Below are positions 14,950-24,547 of a stretch of 64,000 nucleotides of DNA, piece by piece. The position numbers were made by a program, and so were the translations under genes. Source of the DNA: Bacteroidota bacterium (GTDB taxonomy: Bacteria; Bacteroidota; Bacteroidia; Cytophagales; UBA9547); contig RDZG01000069.1 of assembly GCA_004293915.1 (NCBI GenBank), positions 1 through 64,000 of the forward strand. Direction: 5' to 3'. Below the pieces are notes generated by a model. The model was not told where the DNA came from, ran no database searches, and was given only the letters and a program-made list of their open reading frames with translations. Each line of letters begins with the position of its first letter. Positions within the stretch are counted from its first letter, which is position 1.

Positions 14950-17670
14950 ATGAACTCAAAACACTACAATATCAACCAATTGCGAATTGATTTATGGAAT
15001 GAGCTTAAAGAAAAAAGCAACATTGCAAATCGAAATTTAGCATCGGATAAAAAACTTATTGAAATCAATGATGTATTACAAAATCTTGTTTCAATAGAAC
15101 AATATTTCTCATTTCCAGGTGTTTATCTTGTAAATACGTTAATCGAATCGGTAAAAAGAGGCGAAATAAAATCTATTTCTACACAAGTAAATGAGATTGT
15201 ACATTTGCTGGTGAGCGAAAGTTACAAAACCAATCCAGATGTTTTGGATGATACTTTTGGAGATGGATTTCAAGGAAAATCGAAAAGAAATGCAACCTCA
15301 AACACAACAAAGAAAAACTATTTTGAGGTTTTATATGTCGAAGATATATCTCAAAACGAAGAGGTTAGCATTAAAAATAAAATCAAAGATTTATTAGATT
15401 CAAGAGATAATCTTACCTACGATTTGGTGGTGCAACGCTCTTTTCAAGATGCATTAATTTGTCTTTTTTTTAATTATAACATTCAAGCTGCGGTAATCAG
15501 ATATGCACCGTTGCATCTTTCTACAAACATTACCGAATTGATAAAACCTTTTATACAAAATGTATTAAAAGTTGATATTTCAGAAATAAAAGATGCAGAA
15601 CTGGGTCCGCTTTTAGGAAAATATATTCATCAATTCAGACCAGAATTAGATATTTATTATATCACAGATACTTCGCTTACGCATTTAGAAGATACAACAT
15701 TAAAAGCATTTAGACGAATATTTTATCGCATGGAAGATATTCAAGAATTGCATTTGAGCATTATTAGTGGCATAAACGAACGATTTGAAACACCATTTTT
15801 TACCGCCTTGTGCGAATATAGCAAGCGACCAACAACTGTTTTTCATGCCTTACCAATTTCTCGTGGAAATTCAGTTTTTAAATCACGTTGGCTTTCCGAT
15901 TTTGGCGATTTTTATGGTAGAAATGTATTTTTAGCCGAAACCTCAGCTACAAATGGTGGATTGGATTCATTACTTCAGCCGAAAGGTCCGCTTAAAAAAG
16001 CTCAACAAAAAGCTGCAAATGCTTATGGTGCAGAACAAACTTTTTTTGTAACCAATGGCACATCAACAGCAAATAAAATTGTACAACAAGCATTGATTCA
16101 ACCTGGAGATGTGGTTTTAGTTGATAGGGATTGCCACAAATCGCATCATTATGGATTAGTACTTGCTGGTGCATTTCCAGTTTATTTAGATTCTTATCCG
16201 ATAGAAGAATATTCGATGTATGGGGCTGTACCGCTGCGTGTTATCAAAGAAAAATTATTGACTTTAAAAGCTGCGGGCAGGTTAGATAAAGTTAAAATGT
16301 TGCTACTAACCAATTGTACGTTTGATGGATTGGTCTATAATGTTGAAAAAGTGATGGAAGAGGTTTTGGCAATAAAACCTGATATGGTTTTTCTTTGGGA
16401 CGAAGCTTGGTTTGCTTTTGCAAGTTTTACTTATACGTTTAAGCAACGTACAGGCATGTATGTGGCTCAAAAATTGTTTCAAAAATATAGAACAGAAGAA
16501 TATTTAAACACCTATAAAAACCATATTGCTACGCTAAAACCGAATGAAACGCCACTTTTACCTAATCCAGAAAAAGTTAAAATCCGTGTGTATGCTACTC
16601 AAAGCACACACAAAACACTTTCGAGTTTTAGGCAAGGTTCAATGATTCATGTATGGGATGAGGAACATAATCTAAAAGTTGCTGACAGCTTCCGAGAAGC
16701 ATACATGACACACACCACAACTTCACCAAATTATCAAATTTTGGCATCAATGGATGTTGGTCGGAGGCAAGTAGAACTCGAAGGCTATGAATTGGTTGAA
16801 AATAGCATAGAAATGGCAATGGTTTTGCGTTCAAAAGTGCAAAATCATCCCAAACTCAACAAGTATTTTGACATACTTTCTGTAAAAGATATTATTGGAA
16901 AAGAATACAGAACTTATGGTCTTGACGATTATTACGATGCCAACACTGGTTGGGAACGCATGGAAGATGCTTGGGAAAAAGATGAATTTGTTTTAGATCC
17001 AACCAAAATTACACTTTCTGTTGGCAAAGCTGGAATCACTGGCGATGATTTCAAAAACAAATATTTGATGGATAGTTTTAATATTCAAGTAAATAAAACG
17101 TCTAGAAATACAGTTTTGCTAATGACAAACATTGGTACAACCCGAAGCAGTGTTACTTTTCTTATCAATGCTTTGTTGCAAATGGCTAGTCAACTAGATG
17201 AAAGCAATCGTTCACTAAATAAGCGTGAAGCAGAAATTTCTCAAAAACACATCACTTCGTTAATAAAAGATGTACCACCTTTACCCGATTTTAGTCATTT
17301 TCATACTTCATTTTTGGCTTCTCCTAGTGTGCCAGGTGGCAATATCAGAGAAGCCTATTTTTTGGCTTACAACGAAGATATGTGTCAGTATATTCCGATT
17401 AATGAATGTTTGGAAGCATTGCAAAAAAACAAAAATTTGGTATCAACTTCATTTGTAATTCCATATCCACCCGGATTTCCAATTTTAGTTCCCGGGCAAG
17501 TTGTAAGCGAAGGCATCATTCGTTTTATGATTGCCTTAGATGTAAAAGAAATTCATGGATACAGAGCAGATTTGGGCTTGAAAATATTTAACGAAGAAGC
17601 ATTAAATCGTAAAAATACCATTTCGGCTATGGGTGCCATGGCAATGATGAACAATAAAAGTAAAAAATAA
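14950..17670 (+). CDS. Orn/Lys/Arg decarboxylase-like PLP enzyme
   Basis: 906 residues. The central region is a fold-type I decarboxylase of the Orn/Lys/Arg group: FFVTNGTSTANKIV, GDVVLVDRDCHKSHHYGL, LWDEAWFAF (Asp contacting the PLP ring nitrogen) and TQSTHKTLSSFRQGS with the PLP-binding Lys (about residue 552). An N-terminal region of about 300 residues includes a receiver-like wing, and the C-terminal domain ends VIPYPPGFPILVPGQ. Substrate is likely arginine, lysine or ornithine, leading to polyamines. The ATP-grasp gene follows 16 bp later, so the two probably act in one short pathway. Confidence 0.85.
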   Translation: MNSKHYNINQLRIDLWNELKEKSNIANRNLASDKKLIEINDVLQNLVSIEQYFSFPGVYLVNTLIESVKRGEIKSISTQVNEIVHLLVSESYKTNPDVLDDTFGDGFQGKSKRNATSNTTKKNYFEVLYVEDISQNEEVSIKNKIKDLLDSRDNLTYDLVVQRSFQDALICLFFNYNIQAAVIRYAPLHLSTNITELIKPFIQNVLKVDISEIKDAELGPLLGKYIHQFRPELDIYYITDTSLTHLEDTTLKAFRRIFYRMEDIQELHLSIISGINERFETPFFTALCEYSKRPTTVFHALPISRGNSVFKSRWLSDFGDFYGRNVFLAETSATNGGLDSLLQPKGPLKKAQQKAANAYGAEQTFFVTNGTSTANKIVQQALIQPGDVVLVDRDCHKSHHYGLVLAGAFPVYLDSYPIEEYSMYGAVPLRVIKEKLLTLKAAGRLDKVKMLLLTNCTFDGLVYNVEKVMEEVLAIKPDMVFLWDEAWFAFASFTYTFKQRTGMYVAQKLFQKYRTEEYLNTYKNHIATLKPNETPLLPNPEKVKIRVYATQSTHKTLSSFRQGSMIHVWDEEHNLKVADSFREAYMTHTTTSPNYQILASMDVGRRQVELEGYELVENSIEMAMVLRSKVQNHPKLNKYFDILSVKDIIGKEYRTYGLDDYYDANTGWERMEDAWEKDEFVLDPTKITLSVGKAGITGDDFKNKYLMDSFNIQVNKTSRNTVLLMTNIGTTRSSVTFLINALLQMASQLDESNRSLNKREAEISQKHITSLIKDVPPLPDFSHFHTSFLASPSVPGGNIREAYFLAYNEDMCQYIPINECLEALQKNKNLVSTSFVIPYPPGFPILVPGQVVSEGIIRFMIALDVKEIHGYRADLGLKIFNEEALNRKNTISAMGAMAMMNNKSKK

Positions 17671-17686
17671 TAAACCAATCTCAAAA

Positions 17687-19156
17687 ATGAACAACACTCC
17701 AATTGAAAAAGAAATAACAAACATTAGACAAATTTTTGAAAATAACACTACACCAATTTATTTCATCAGTGCTACCAATTTTAATCTTTTAGGCATGGAC
17801 GAATGGATAAAAAACTTCACGTTTATTAGTCATATCGATTGTTTTGAAGGAAAACATCCCAATGTTTTTTCTCCAAAAACCGAAATTGAACACGAAGAAT
17901 TTCAAAGTATTGAAGAAATTAATAATTATTTGCTACAACATCCTGAAGTTATCCAATTTATAAAATCGAGGAGTGTAAATGAAAAAATAGGCAAAGCAAT
18001 TTTTTTGATGTTTGACGAAACCACTGAAAAACTTGCTCAAAATATTGGACTAGAAGTGTGTATGCCTTCGGCACAGTTGAGAAATTTTCTGGATAATAAA
18101 GTAAATACTAATAGAGTTGCCCAAAAAGCCGGTGTAGCCTGTGTGCCTTATGTGCTTTCGCCAGTAAAAAATTATGTGCATTTGAGAGAAGTTTCAAAAG
18201 ATTTGGGAGAGCATTTAGTAGTGCAAACGCCTTATGGCGACTCAGGACATACAACTTTTTTTATTTCAACAGAAGCTGAATTTAATACCTATTCAGAAGA
18301 GATTTTGGCAGAAAAAGAGTGCAAAATAATGAAAAGAATCAATTGTTTTGGTTCGGCAATCGAAGGTTGTGTTACTTCAAAAGGTACTTTAGTGGCTCCA
18401 CTCATGACCGAATTAGTTGGGTTTAAAGCGCTCACACCCTACAAAGGTGGATGGTGTGGAAACGAATTATTTGCAAATGCTTTTAATGCTGATATTCGAG
18501 CAAAAGCACAAAAGTATACCCAGCTTTTTGGCGATCAATTACTTAAAGAAGGTTATAAAGGATATTTTGAGTTAGATTTTTTAATTGATAAAGACAATGG
18601 CGAAATTTATTTGGGTGAACTAAATCCACGTTTTACTGGCGTAAGTTCTTTAACTAATCATGGATTATTTGCAATGAACGATGTGCCATTGTTTCTTTTT
18701 CATCTTTTGCAATGGATGGATGTAAACTTCGATATTTCTATAATCGAACTCAATCAAAGATGGAATAATCAATCAAATATTGACAGCTGGAGCCAATTGG
18801 TTGTAAAACATACTAAAAAATCGCTTGAATATGTTACTCATGCTCCTTCTTCTGGAATTTGGGAAATACAAAGAAATGGAAGAATTGAATTTAAAAATGC
18901 AGATGCCCATCGCCAATCGGTAAAAAACGATAACGAAGCTTTTTTCTTACAAATCACACAAAAAGAAGGATATATGTACGAAGGTGCAGACTTAGGGATT
19001 TTAGTAATGCGGGGCAGATTAATGACCGATGATTTTGAACTTACCGAACGAGCAAAACGTTGGATTTCAGCTATTCGTAGTCATTATAAAACCGAAATTA
19101 TTGATGCTGAAATCCTTGAAGAAAGTGGAATTGGTGGCGATTTTAAGATATTATAG
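17687..19156 (+). CDS. ATP-grasp ligase (biotin carboxylase-like)
   Basis: 489 residues. HLVVQTPYGDSGHTTFFI (about 180-197) is the ATP-binding glycine-rich loop and GYFELDFLIDKDNGEIYLGELNPRFTGVSSLT (about 290-320) holds the metal-binding Glu/Asn residues of ATP-grasp enzymes. There is no biotin carboxylase C-terminal domain or biotin-carrier domain, so a carboxylate-amine ligase is more probable. Position directly after the decarboxylase gene suggests it joins the decarboxylation product, or its precursor, to another carboxylate; this is inference. Confidence 0.78.
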   Translation: MNNTPIEKEITNIRQIFENNTTPIYFISATNFNLLGMDEWIKNFTFISHIDCFEGKHPNVFSPKTEIEHEEFQSIEEINNYLLQHPEVIQFIKSRSVNEKIGKAIFLMFDETTEKLAQNIGLEVCMPSAQLRNFLDNKVNTNRVAQKAGVACVPYVLSPVKNYVHLREVSKDLGEHLVVQTPYGDSGHTTFFISTEAEFNTYSEEILAEKECKIMKRINCFGSAIEGCVTSKGTLVAPLMTELVGFKALTPYKGGWCGNELFANAFNADIRAKAQKYTQLFGDQLLKEGYKGYFELDFLIDKDNGEIYLGELNPRFTGVSSLTNHGLFAMNDVPLFLFHLLQWMDVNFDISIIELNQRWNNQSNIDSWSQLVVKHTKKSLEYVTHAPSSGIWEIQRNGRIEFKNADAHRQSVKNDNEAFFLQITQKEGYMYEGADLGILVMRGRLMTDDFELTERAKRWISAIRSHYKTEIIDAEILEESGIGGDFKIL

Positions 19157-19184
19157 TTTTTTTACTATGATATCTTATATCAAC

Positions 19185-19676
19185 TTATTCTTTTGGGAAA
19201 TCAAAAGATACTAATTTACCAAGTCCTTGCGAGGTTTCTGCCCAAGTTTCTACTTGTAAATCAATAGTAAGTATAGCACATGTTGGAATATCTCCAATCA
19301 ATTCTTTGGTAAGATATTCGGCTAAATAACTCATTCCTGGATTATGTCCAAATACGATTATATTGTTAAATTTATCATCAAAAGCACAAATTTCGTTCAT
19401 TAACACACGCGTTGAGGCTTCATAAATATTTTCGTTATAGATAATTTTATCAAAATCAACTTTTAGTTGTTCGCAAAAATATTGAGCTGTTAGTTTGGCT
19501 CTTTCGGCAGGACTAGAAACAATAGCATCGAATGTTATATTTTTCTCTGCTAATAGATTTCCCATTCGAGGAGCATCTAAATGTCCTTTTGCACTCAACG
19601 AACGGTCAAAATCTTTTTGCCCAGCTATGCTTCTATCTGATTTTGCATGACGAACAAGCACTAATTGTTTTGACAT
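19185..19676 (-). CDS. SixA-like histidine phosphatase
   Basis: 163 residues. LVLVRHAKSDRS is the RHG catalytic motif and NIIVFGHNPGMS contains the second catalytic His. The short length and the final LVSFDFPKE fit the SixA / phosphohistidine phosphatase group. It is convergent with the ATP-grasp gene (28 bp apart). The physiological phosphoprotein is unknown. Confidence 0.87.
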   Translation of the reverse strand: MSKQLVLVRHAKSDRSIAGQKDFDRSLSAKGHLDAPRMGNLLAEKNITFDAIVSSPAERAKLTAQYFCEQLKVDFDKIIYNENIYEASTRVLMNEICAFDDKFNNIIVFGHNPGMSYLAEYLTKELIGDIPTCAILTIDLQVETWAETSQGLGKLVSFDFPKE

Positions 19677-19838
19677 AAATTATACTATGGTTACTTATAT
19701 ATTTAATAAAAGAATAAACAGCGAAAACAAATCCTAGCACAAATGTTTGTAAATATTAGAATTTATTAACAAGATTTGTGCAAAATTTTTACATTTTGCA
19801 GTTCGCAAATATACAATAAAATTTGTAAGTCGATAATA

Positions 19839-22136
19839 ATGAAGAATTTAGTAATCGTAGAGTCCCCTGCAAAAGCAAAAACTATCGAAGGATATTTGGG
19901 AGATGATTTTGTAGTAAAATCAAGTTATGGTCACATAAGAGATTTACCTGATAAAGGTTTGGGTATTGATATTTTAAATAAGTTCAAACCAAAATACGAA
20001 GTTTCAAGCGATAAAGTAGATACTGTAAAATCGTTAAGAAAATTAGCAGACGAAGCCGAAATAGTTTGGTTAGCATCCGATGATGACCGTGAGGGAGAAG
20101 CCATTTCTTGGCATTTGAAAGAATCGTTAGAATTGAATGATGCAAAAACACGCAGAATTGTTTTTAGGGAAATCACTAAAAAAGCAATTCTAAATTCGAT
20201 TCAAAATCCACGCCAAATTGATATTGATTTAGTAAATGCTCAACAAGCACGCAGAATTTTAGATCGTTTGGTGGGTTATGAACTTTCGCCAGTATTGTGG
20301 AAAAAAATCAAAACAGGACTTTCTGCTGGTCGTGTACAATCTGTTGCTGTGCGTTTAGTCGTGGAAAGAGAGCGAGAAGTAGATAGTTTCAAATCGGTAT
20401 ATCAATTTATTGTAAAAGCCTATTTTGAATTAGATAAAGGCAAAAAATTAGTTGCCGAATTGCCAACTCGATTCGATTCTGAAGAAAAAGCAATGGCATT
20501 TTTAGAATCGTGTAAAAAAGCAAAATACACGGTTGCAAATGTCGAAAAAAAATTAGCAAATAAATATCCAGCTGCTCCGTTTACAACCTCTACTTTGCAA
20601 CAAGAAGCAAGTAGAAAATTATATTTTTCGGTTTCGCAAACCATGACAGTGGCTCAAAAGCTTTACGAAAGTGGAAAAATAACCTATATGCGTACCGATA
20701 GTACCAATCTTTCGGAAGATGCTATTGCAAATGCAAAACAAGCCATAGAAGCCGAATTTGGTGCTAAATACTCGAAAACTCGTAGGTTTAAAACCAAAAA
20801 CGAAGGCGCTCAAGAAGCCCATGAGGCAATTAGACCTACTAATTTTGCCACTATGGCTGCTGGTGCTGATGCTAACGAAAAAAAATTGTACGATTTGATT
20901 TGGAAACGTGCCATTGCTTCGCAAATGGCTGATGCTGAGGTAGAAAGAACAACTTTAACGATTAATATCAGTACCAATAATCAAAATTTAGGTGCAACGG
21001 GTGAGGTCATAAAATTTGATGGTTTTTTAAAAGTTTATTTAGAATCAACGGATGATGAAAACGAAGAAGAGGAGGGGAGTGCAGTGCTTCCGCCATTGAA
21101 AGTAGGCGAAGAACTAAAATTTGCAGAAATGCTTGCTACCCAGCGTTATTCTCGTCCTTCTGCTCGCTATACAGAGGCAAGTTTGGTAAAAAAACTCGAA
21201 GAATTGGGTATTGGCAGACCTTCTACTTATGCTCCGACCATTACTACAGTGCAAAAACGTGGATATGTTGTAAAAGAAAATAGAGAAGGAAAAGAACGTA
21301 AATTTAATGTTTTAACGCTAAAATCTGATGCCATATCGGCTGTTACAAAAACTGAAATTTTTGGTGCAGAAAAAGCTAAACTTTTTCCTACGAGTTTAGC
21401 AATGGTTGTAAACGATTTTTTGGTTCAAAATTTTGATAATGTTGTCGATTATAAATTTACAGCCAAAGTCGAAAAAGAATTTGACGAAATTGCTGATGGC
21501 AAAGTAGATTGGGTAAATATGCTTGGTAATTTTTATGATGATTTTCATAAAACAGTAGAAAATTCAGAAACTATTTCTCGAAAAGATGTTTCTGCAACCC
21601 GACTTTTGGGTGCTCATCCCGAATCGGGAAAAAATATGTATATCAAATTAGGTAAATTTGGTGCATATATCCAAATGGGTGAAAATGAGGAAGATGCAGG
21701 TGTAAAACCACAATATGCAAATCTCAAAAAAGGAATGTTAATGGAAAGTGTTTCGGTTGAAGATGCGTTAGAGCTTTTCAAATTGCCACGTATTTCTGGC
21801 GAATTTGAAGGCAAACCGATGAAAGTAGCCGTTGGGCAATTTGGACCTTATGTGCAACACGATGCAAAATATTATTCACTAGCCAAAACCGATGATCCAT
21901 TATTGGTTGATGATCAACGTTGTATCGAAATTATAGAAGCAAAACGCAAAGCTGATATTGAAAAAATCATCAAAGTATTTCCAGAAAATGCGGATGTAAA
22001 AGTTTTAAATGGCAGATATGGTGCTTATATTGCTGTTGGTAAAAAAAATGTAAAAATCCCAAAAGATATAGAAGCCAAAGATTTAACCTTAGAAAAATGC
22101 TTAGAATTAGCCGAAGCCACACCAGATAATAAATAA
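19839..22136 (+). CDS. topA: DNA topoisomerase I
   Basis: 765 residues from ATG 19839; an open frame extends upstream to 19776 but the family start is MKNLVIVESPAKAKTI. The Toprim domain (1-140) shows ESPAKAKT and ASDDDREGEAISWH. The active-site Tyr is in YMRTDSTNLS (about residue 285). The C-terminal third carries repeats such as KNMYIKLGKFGAYIQMG and LNGRYGAYIAVG instead of cysteine zinc ribbons, as is usual in Bacteroidota. The enzyme relaxes negative supercoils. Confidence 0.96.
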   Translation: MKNLVIVESPAKAKTIEGYLGDDFVVKSSYGHIRDLPDKGLGIDILNKFKPKYEVSSDKVDTVKSLRKLADEAEIVWLASDDDREGEAISWHLKESLELNDAKTRRIVFREITKKAILNSIQNPRQIDIDLVNAQQARRILDRLVGYELSPVLWKKIKTGLSAGRVQSVAVRLVVEREREVDSFKSVYQFIVKAYFELDKGKKLVAELPTRFDSEEKAMAFLESCKKAKYTVANVEKKLANKYPAAPFTTSTLQQEASRKLYFSVSQTMTVAQKLYESGKITYMRTDSTNLSEDAIANAKQAIEAEFGAKYSKTRRFKTKNEGAQEAHEAIRPTNFATMAAGADANEKKLYDLIWKRAIASQMADAEVERTTLTINISTNNQNLGATGEVIKFDGFLKVYLESTDDENEEEEGSAVLPPLKVGEELKFAEMLATQRYSRPSARYTEASLVKKLEELGIGRPSTYAPTITTVQKRGYVVKENREGKERKFNVLTLKSDAISAVTKTEIFGAEKAKLFPTSLAMVVNDFLVQNFDNVVDYKFTAKVEKEFDEIADGKVDWVNMLGNFYDDFHKTVENSETISRKDVSATRLLGAHPESGKNMYIKLGKFGAYIQMGENEEDAGVKPQYANLKKGMLMESVSVEDALELFKLPRISGEFEGKPMKVAVGQFGPYVQHDAKYYSLAKTDDPLLVDDQRCIEIIEAKRKADIEKIIKVFPENADVKVLNGRYGAYIAVGKKNVKIPKDIEAKDLTLEKCLELAEATPDNK

Positions 22137-22158
22137 TTTATTAAATTTCATATTAATT

Positions 22159-22200
22159 GGATGCGATTTTAGCTTGAATATTTTAGCTATATTCGCATCC
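22159..22200 (+). terminator. Hairpin after topA
   Basis: GGATGCGA (22159-22166) pairs with TCGCATCC (22193-22200) around an AT-rich loop; there is no T-run directly after, so it may be a weak terminator or a processing site before the rhomboid genes. Confidence 0.4.
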
Positions 22201-22219
22201 AAAATCGTTTTTAACAAAC

Positions 22220-23014
22220 ATGCTAAATCTTATACTCACTCCCGTAGTTAAAGCCTTATTAATAATAAATTTTGCTGCTTTTATCATTTCGAGCATGGTA
22301 TTTAGCGATTTAAACACCTATTTTAGCTTAAAATATATTTTTGCTAGCAATTTTTATCCCTACCAATTTTTTACTTATATGTTTTTACATGAATATTTTG
22401 GGAATGTTTTTTTCAATATGCTAAGTCTATTTTTTATTGGACCCATTTTGGAAATGTACTGGGGAAGCAAAAAATTCATGTATTTTTATTTTATTATCGG
22501 AATTGGAGCTGGAGTAATTTATAGCATCATTATGTATGCTCAAATGTATGGCTTGAATTTAGAAATTGAAGCATATATTAACAATCCAACCTTTGAGAAT
22601 TTTTTAAATTTTCAAAATAAACATCTGAGCGAACTTACTGATTTGAACAAAAATTTCTTGCACGAATTTCAACAAAATCCAACAAATCGAGAAGCAATTG
22701 AACAATCTATCAGATTTGCGTATATGTTGTTTGATGTAAAATCAAAAAGTTCACTTATGGGTGCATCTGGAGCTACATATGGACTTTTAATGGCATTTGG
22801 GCTTATTTTTCCACAACGAGAGATGATGATTTTCCCATTTCCTGTACCCATAAAAGCCTGGAAATTTATACTTGGAATTGGTGCTTTTCAATTGTTTTTA
22901 GGTTTCATTAGTCGAAGTGAAAATGTAGCCGTTCATTTTGCAAATGTAAGCGGAATGCTTTTTGCTTTCATCATGATAAAACTTTGGAAAGAAAAATCTC
23001 AAGAAGACTATTGA
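22220..23014 (+). CDS. Rhomboid-family intramembrane serine protease, first of two
   Basis: 264 residues with six or more membrane helices. The catalytic Ser is in LMGASGATYGLL (about 185) and the partner His in VAVHFANVSG (about 240). The second helix HEYFGNVFFNMLSLFFIG matches the rhomboid HxxxNxxxN-like motif in a weaker form. A soluble insertion (about 115-170) between helices is unusual but seen in Bacteroidota homologues. It is followed 55 bp later by a second rhomboid. Confidence 0.88.
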   Translation: MLNLILTPVVKALLIINFAAFIISSMVFSDLNTYFSLKYIFASNFYPYQFFTYMFLHEYFGNVFFNMLSLFFIGPILEMYWGSKKFMYFYFIIGIGAGVIYSIIMYAQMYGLNLEIEAYINNPTFENFLNFQNKHLSELTDLNKNFLHEFQQNPTNREAIEQSIRFAYMLFDVKSKSSLMGASGATYGLLMAFGLIFPQREMMIFPFPVPIKAWKFILGIGAFQLFLGFISRSENVAVHFANVSGMLFAFIMIKLWKEKSQEDY

Positions 23015-23069
23015 TTTTGTAAAACTATTTCACTATCTTGTGAGTTAATTAGTAGAATTTAGACTTGTA

Positions 23070-23915
23070 ATGAGCAATATAATCGAAGATTTGAAAAATT
23101 CATTTAACCGTACAGGCAACGGTTCTGGCAACGAAGTTATATATGCTCAAATCACATCATTTCTTTTTTTGCCCGCTTCGTTTCAAGAATTTATTTACAA
23201 ACCTTGGACTATTTTAACTTATGCTATTTCGCACGAAGGTTTTTTTCATATTCTTTTTAATATGATTTTTATGTATTGGTTTGGGATGATTATTACTGAA
23301 TTTATAGGTTCAAAACGATTTATTAGTTTATATATTTTAGGTGCTTTAGCTGGAGGAGTTACATTTTTACTAATGTTTAACACAATTCCTTTTTTTATGA
23401 ATATGCCAAATGTTCCACTTTTAGGTGCTTCTGGTGGGGTATATGCAGTAGTTGTAGGTGCTGCCGTTTTATTGCCTGATTATACATTTTATTTGCTTTT
23501 TCTTGGACCTGTTCGTATAAAATACATAGCTGCTTTTTATGTTTTTCTATCTTTTGCCGAAAGTATTGGACAAAATGCTGGTGGCAATTTAGCTCATTTG
23601 GGAGGTGCTTTAATGGGTTTTGTATTTATTTGGCAATTGCGAAAAGGCAACGATTTAGGGAAACCTTTTTCGTGGATGGCAACTGGAGTTGCAAACTTGT
23701 TTAAACCCAGTTCAAAAATTAAAATTACGTATCGCAATCCAAATCCAAAATCAAGTTCGGTAACAAATAATTCATACTCAAATTCGTCTGACAAAGAAAT
23801 TTCGCAAGACGAACTTGATGCTATTTTAGATAAAATTTCTAAATACGGCTACGAAAAACTAACCAAAGAAGAAAAACAAAAACTTTTTAAAGCCAGCCAA
23901 AGTGCTGATATATAG
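23070..23915 (+). CDS. Rhomboid-family intramembrane serine protease, second of two
   Basis: 281 residues. Motifs are HEGFFHILFNMIFMYWFG, LLGASGGVYAVV with the catalytic Ser, and NLAHLGGALMGF with the catalytic His. A cytoplasmic tail of about 70 residues follows the last helix and ends QDELDAILDKISKYGYEKLTK, a helical motif common to Bacteroidota rhomboids. The last 47 bases of the gene are duplicated at 24548-24594. Confidence 0.92.
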   Translation: MSNIIEDLKNSFNRTGNGSGNEVIYAQITSFLFLPASFQEFIYKPWTILTYAISHEGFFHILFNMIFMYWFGMIITEFIGSKRFISLYILGALAGGVTFLLMFNTIPFFMNMPNVPLLGASGGVYAVVVGAAVLLPDYTFYLLFLGPVRIKYIAAFYVFLSFAESIGQNAGGNLAHLGGALMGFVFIWQLRKGNDLGKPFSWMATGVANLFKPSSKIKITYRNPNPKSSSVTNNSYSNSSDKEISQDELDAILDKISKYGYEKLTKEEKQKLFKASQSADI

Positions 23916-23988
23916 AATAATAAAAATACTTTTTTATTTTCTCAAACCTTTGGCAATCAGCATTTTACGTATTTTATTTACAAAAAAA
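23869..23988. repeat. 120-bp direct repeat flanking the PBECR gene, copy 1
   Basis: Starts inside the end of the second rhomboid gene and runs into a copy, on the minus strand, of the last codons of the MTHFR-like gene (reading IRKMLIAKGLRK then stop). It is about 94% identical to 24548-24667: a few substitutions and two single-base indels. The true MTHFR-like gene end lies in copy 2. Confidence 0.9.
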
Positions 23989-24005
23989 TGTATCCATCTT
24001 TGAAA

Positions 24006-24013
24006 TATATTTG
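24006..24013 (+). promoter_or_regulatory. Promoter of the PBECR-like gene
   Basis: TATATTTG within the inserted unit, eight bases before ATG 24022, so the insertion brought its own promoter and the message has a very short leader. Confidence 0.6.
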
Positions 24014-24021
24014 TAATTAAA

Positions 24022-24450
24022 ATGATTGAAAAAATAAAAGCATTAGTCGAATTTGCTAAAAACAGCAAAAACGCTATAAATTCAAAATTACAAATTAGCA
24101 TAATTGAACAAAAAGAAGCAGAATTTTTAGAATTAAAAACTGGAATTAAATTGTTGGGTTATAAAAGAGTTATTGATAAATTTGGTATTAATCATACATT
24201 AAAAAATCATGGAAATGCTAAAACCGAGGCTTTACGCGGTCAAATAGCAATAACTGATATCGATTTTGAACTTATTCCATTAATAGTGCTTTCTAAAAAT
24301 GTTATTCATACAAGTAAAAATAATATGGGAAATGATTTGATACTTTATGAAGCTATAATTGAAAATACATTTTATTATGTGGAGGAAGTAAGAAAAGGAA
24401 AAAAAGAATTATGTATGACTACAATGTACAAAAGAAAACCAACCATTTAA
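24022..24450 (+). CDS. Standalone PBECR-like nuclease domain protein
   Basis: 142 residues. GINHTLKNHGN, ALRGQIAITDIDFELIP and YYVEEVRKGKKELCMTTMYKRKP match the phage-Barnase/EndoU/ColicinE5-D/RelE-like (PBECR) nuclease domains known from the polyvalent proteins of phages and conjugative elements. There the domain is one module of a huge protein; here it is alone, with its own promoter and terminator and no phage genes nearby. The unit (23989-24547) lies between 120-bp direct repeats and is clearly inserted. A toxin or defence role is possible but unproven, and no antitoxin gene is visible beside it. Confidence 0.65.
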   Translation: MIEKIKALVEFAKNSKNAINSKLQISIIEQKEAEFLELKTGIKLLGYKRVIDKFGINHTLKNHGNAKTEALRGQIAITDIDFELIPLIVLSKNVIHTSKNNMGNDLILYEAIIENTFYYVEEVRKGKKELCMTTMYKRKPTI

Positions 24451-24466
24451 TTAAAATAGTTGGTTT
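24436..24466 (+). terminator. Hairpin overlapping the PBECR stop codon
   Basis: AAACCAAC (24436-24443) pairs with GTTGGTTT (24459-24466) and spans the stop codon at 24448-24450. Confidence 0.55.
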
Positions 24467-24547
24467 AAAATCAACGAGTTATGCTCAATTTCACCTACTC
24501 CTTACGTCCAAAACGTATTTTGATTACACAAATATACAATATCTTAT

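Noticed and set aside
20619-20924. 101-codon antisense frame in topA
   Set aside because: topA is unambiguous on the plus strand; the antisense frame is a codon-bias by-product.
23939-23988. Separate small gene encoding the tail of an MTHFR-like protein
   Set aside because: It is only the duplicated 3' end of the neighbouring gene, with no start codon or upstream coding part.
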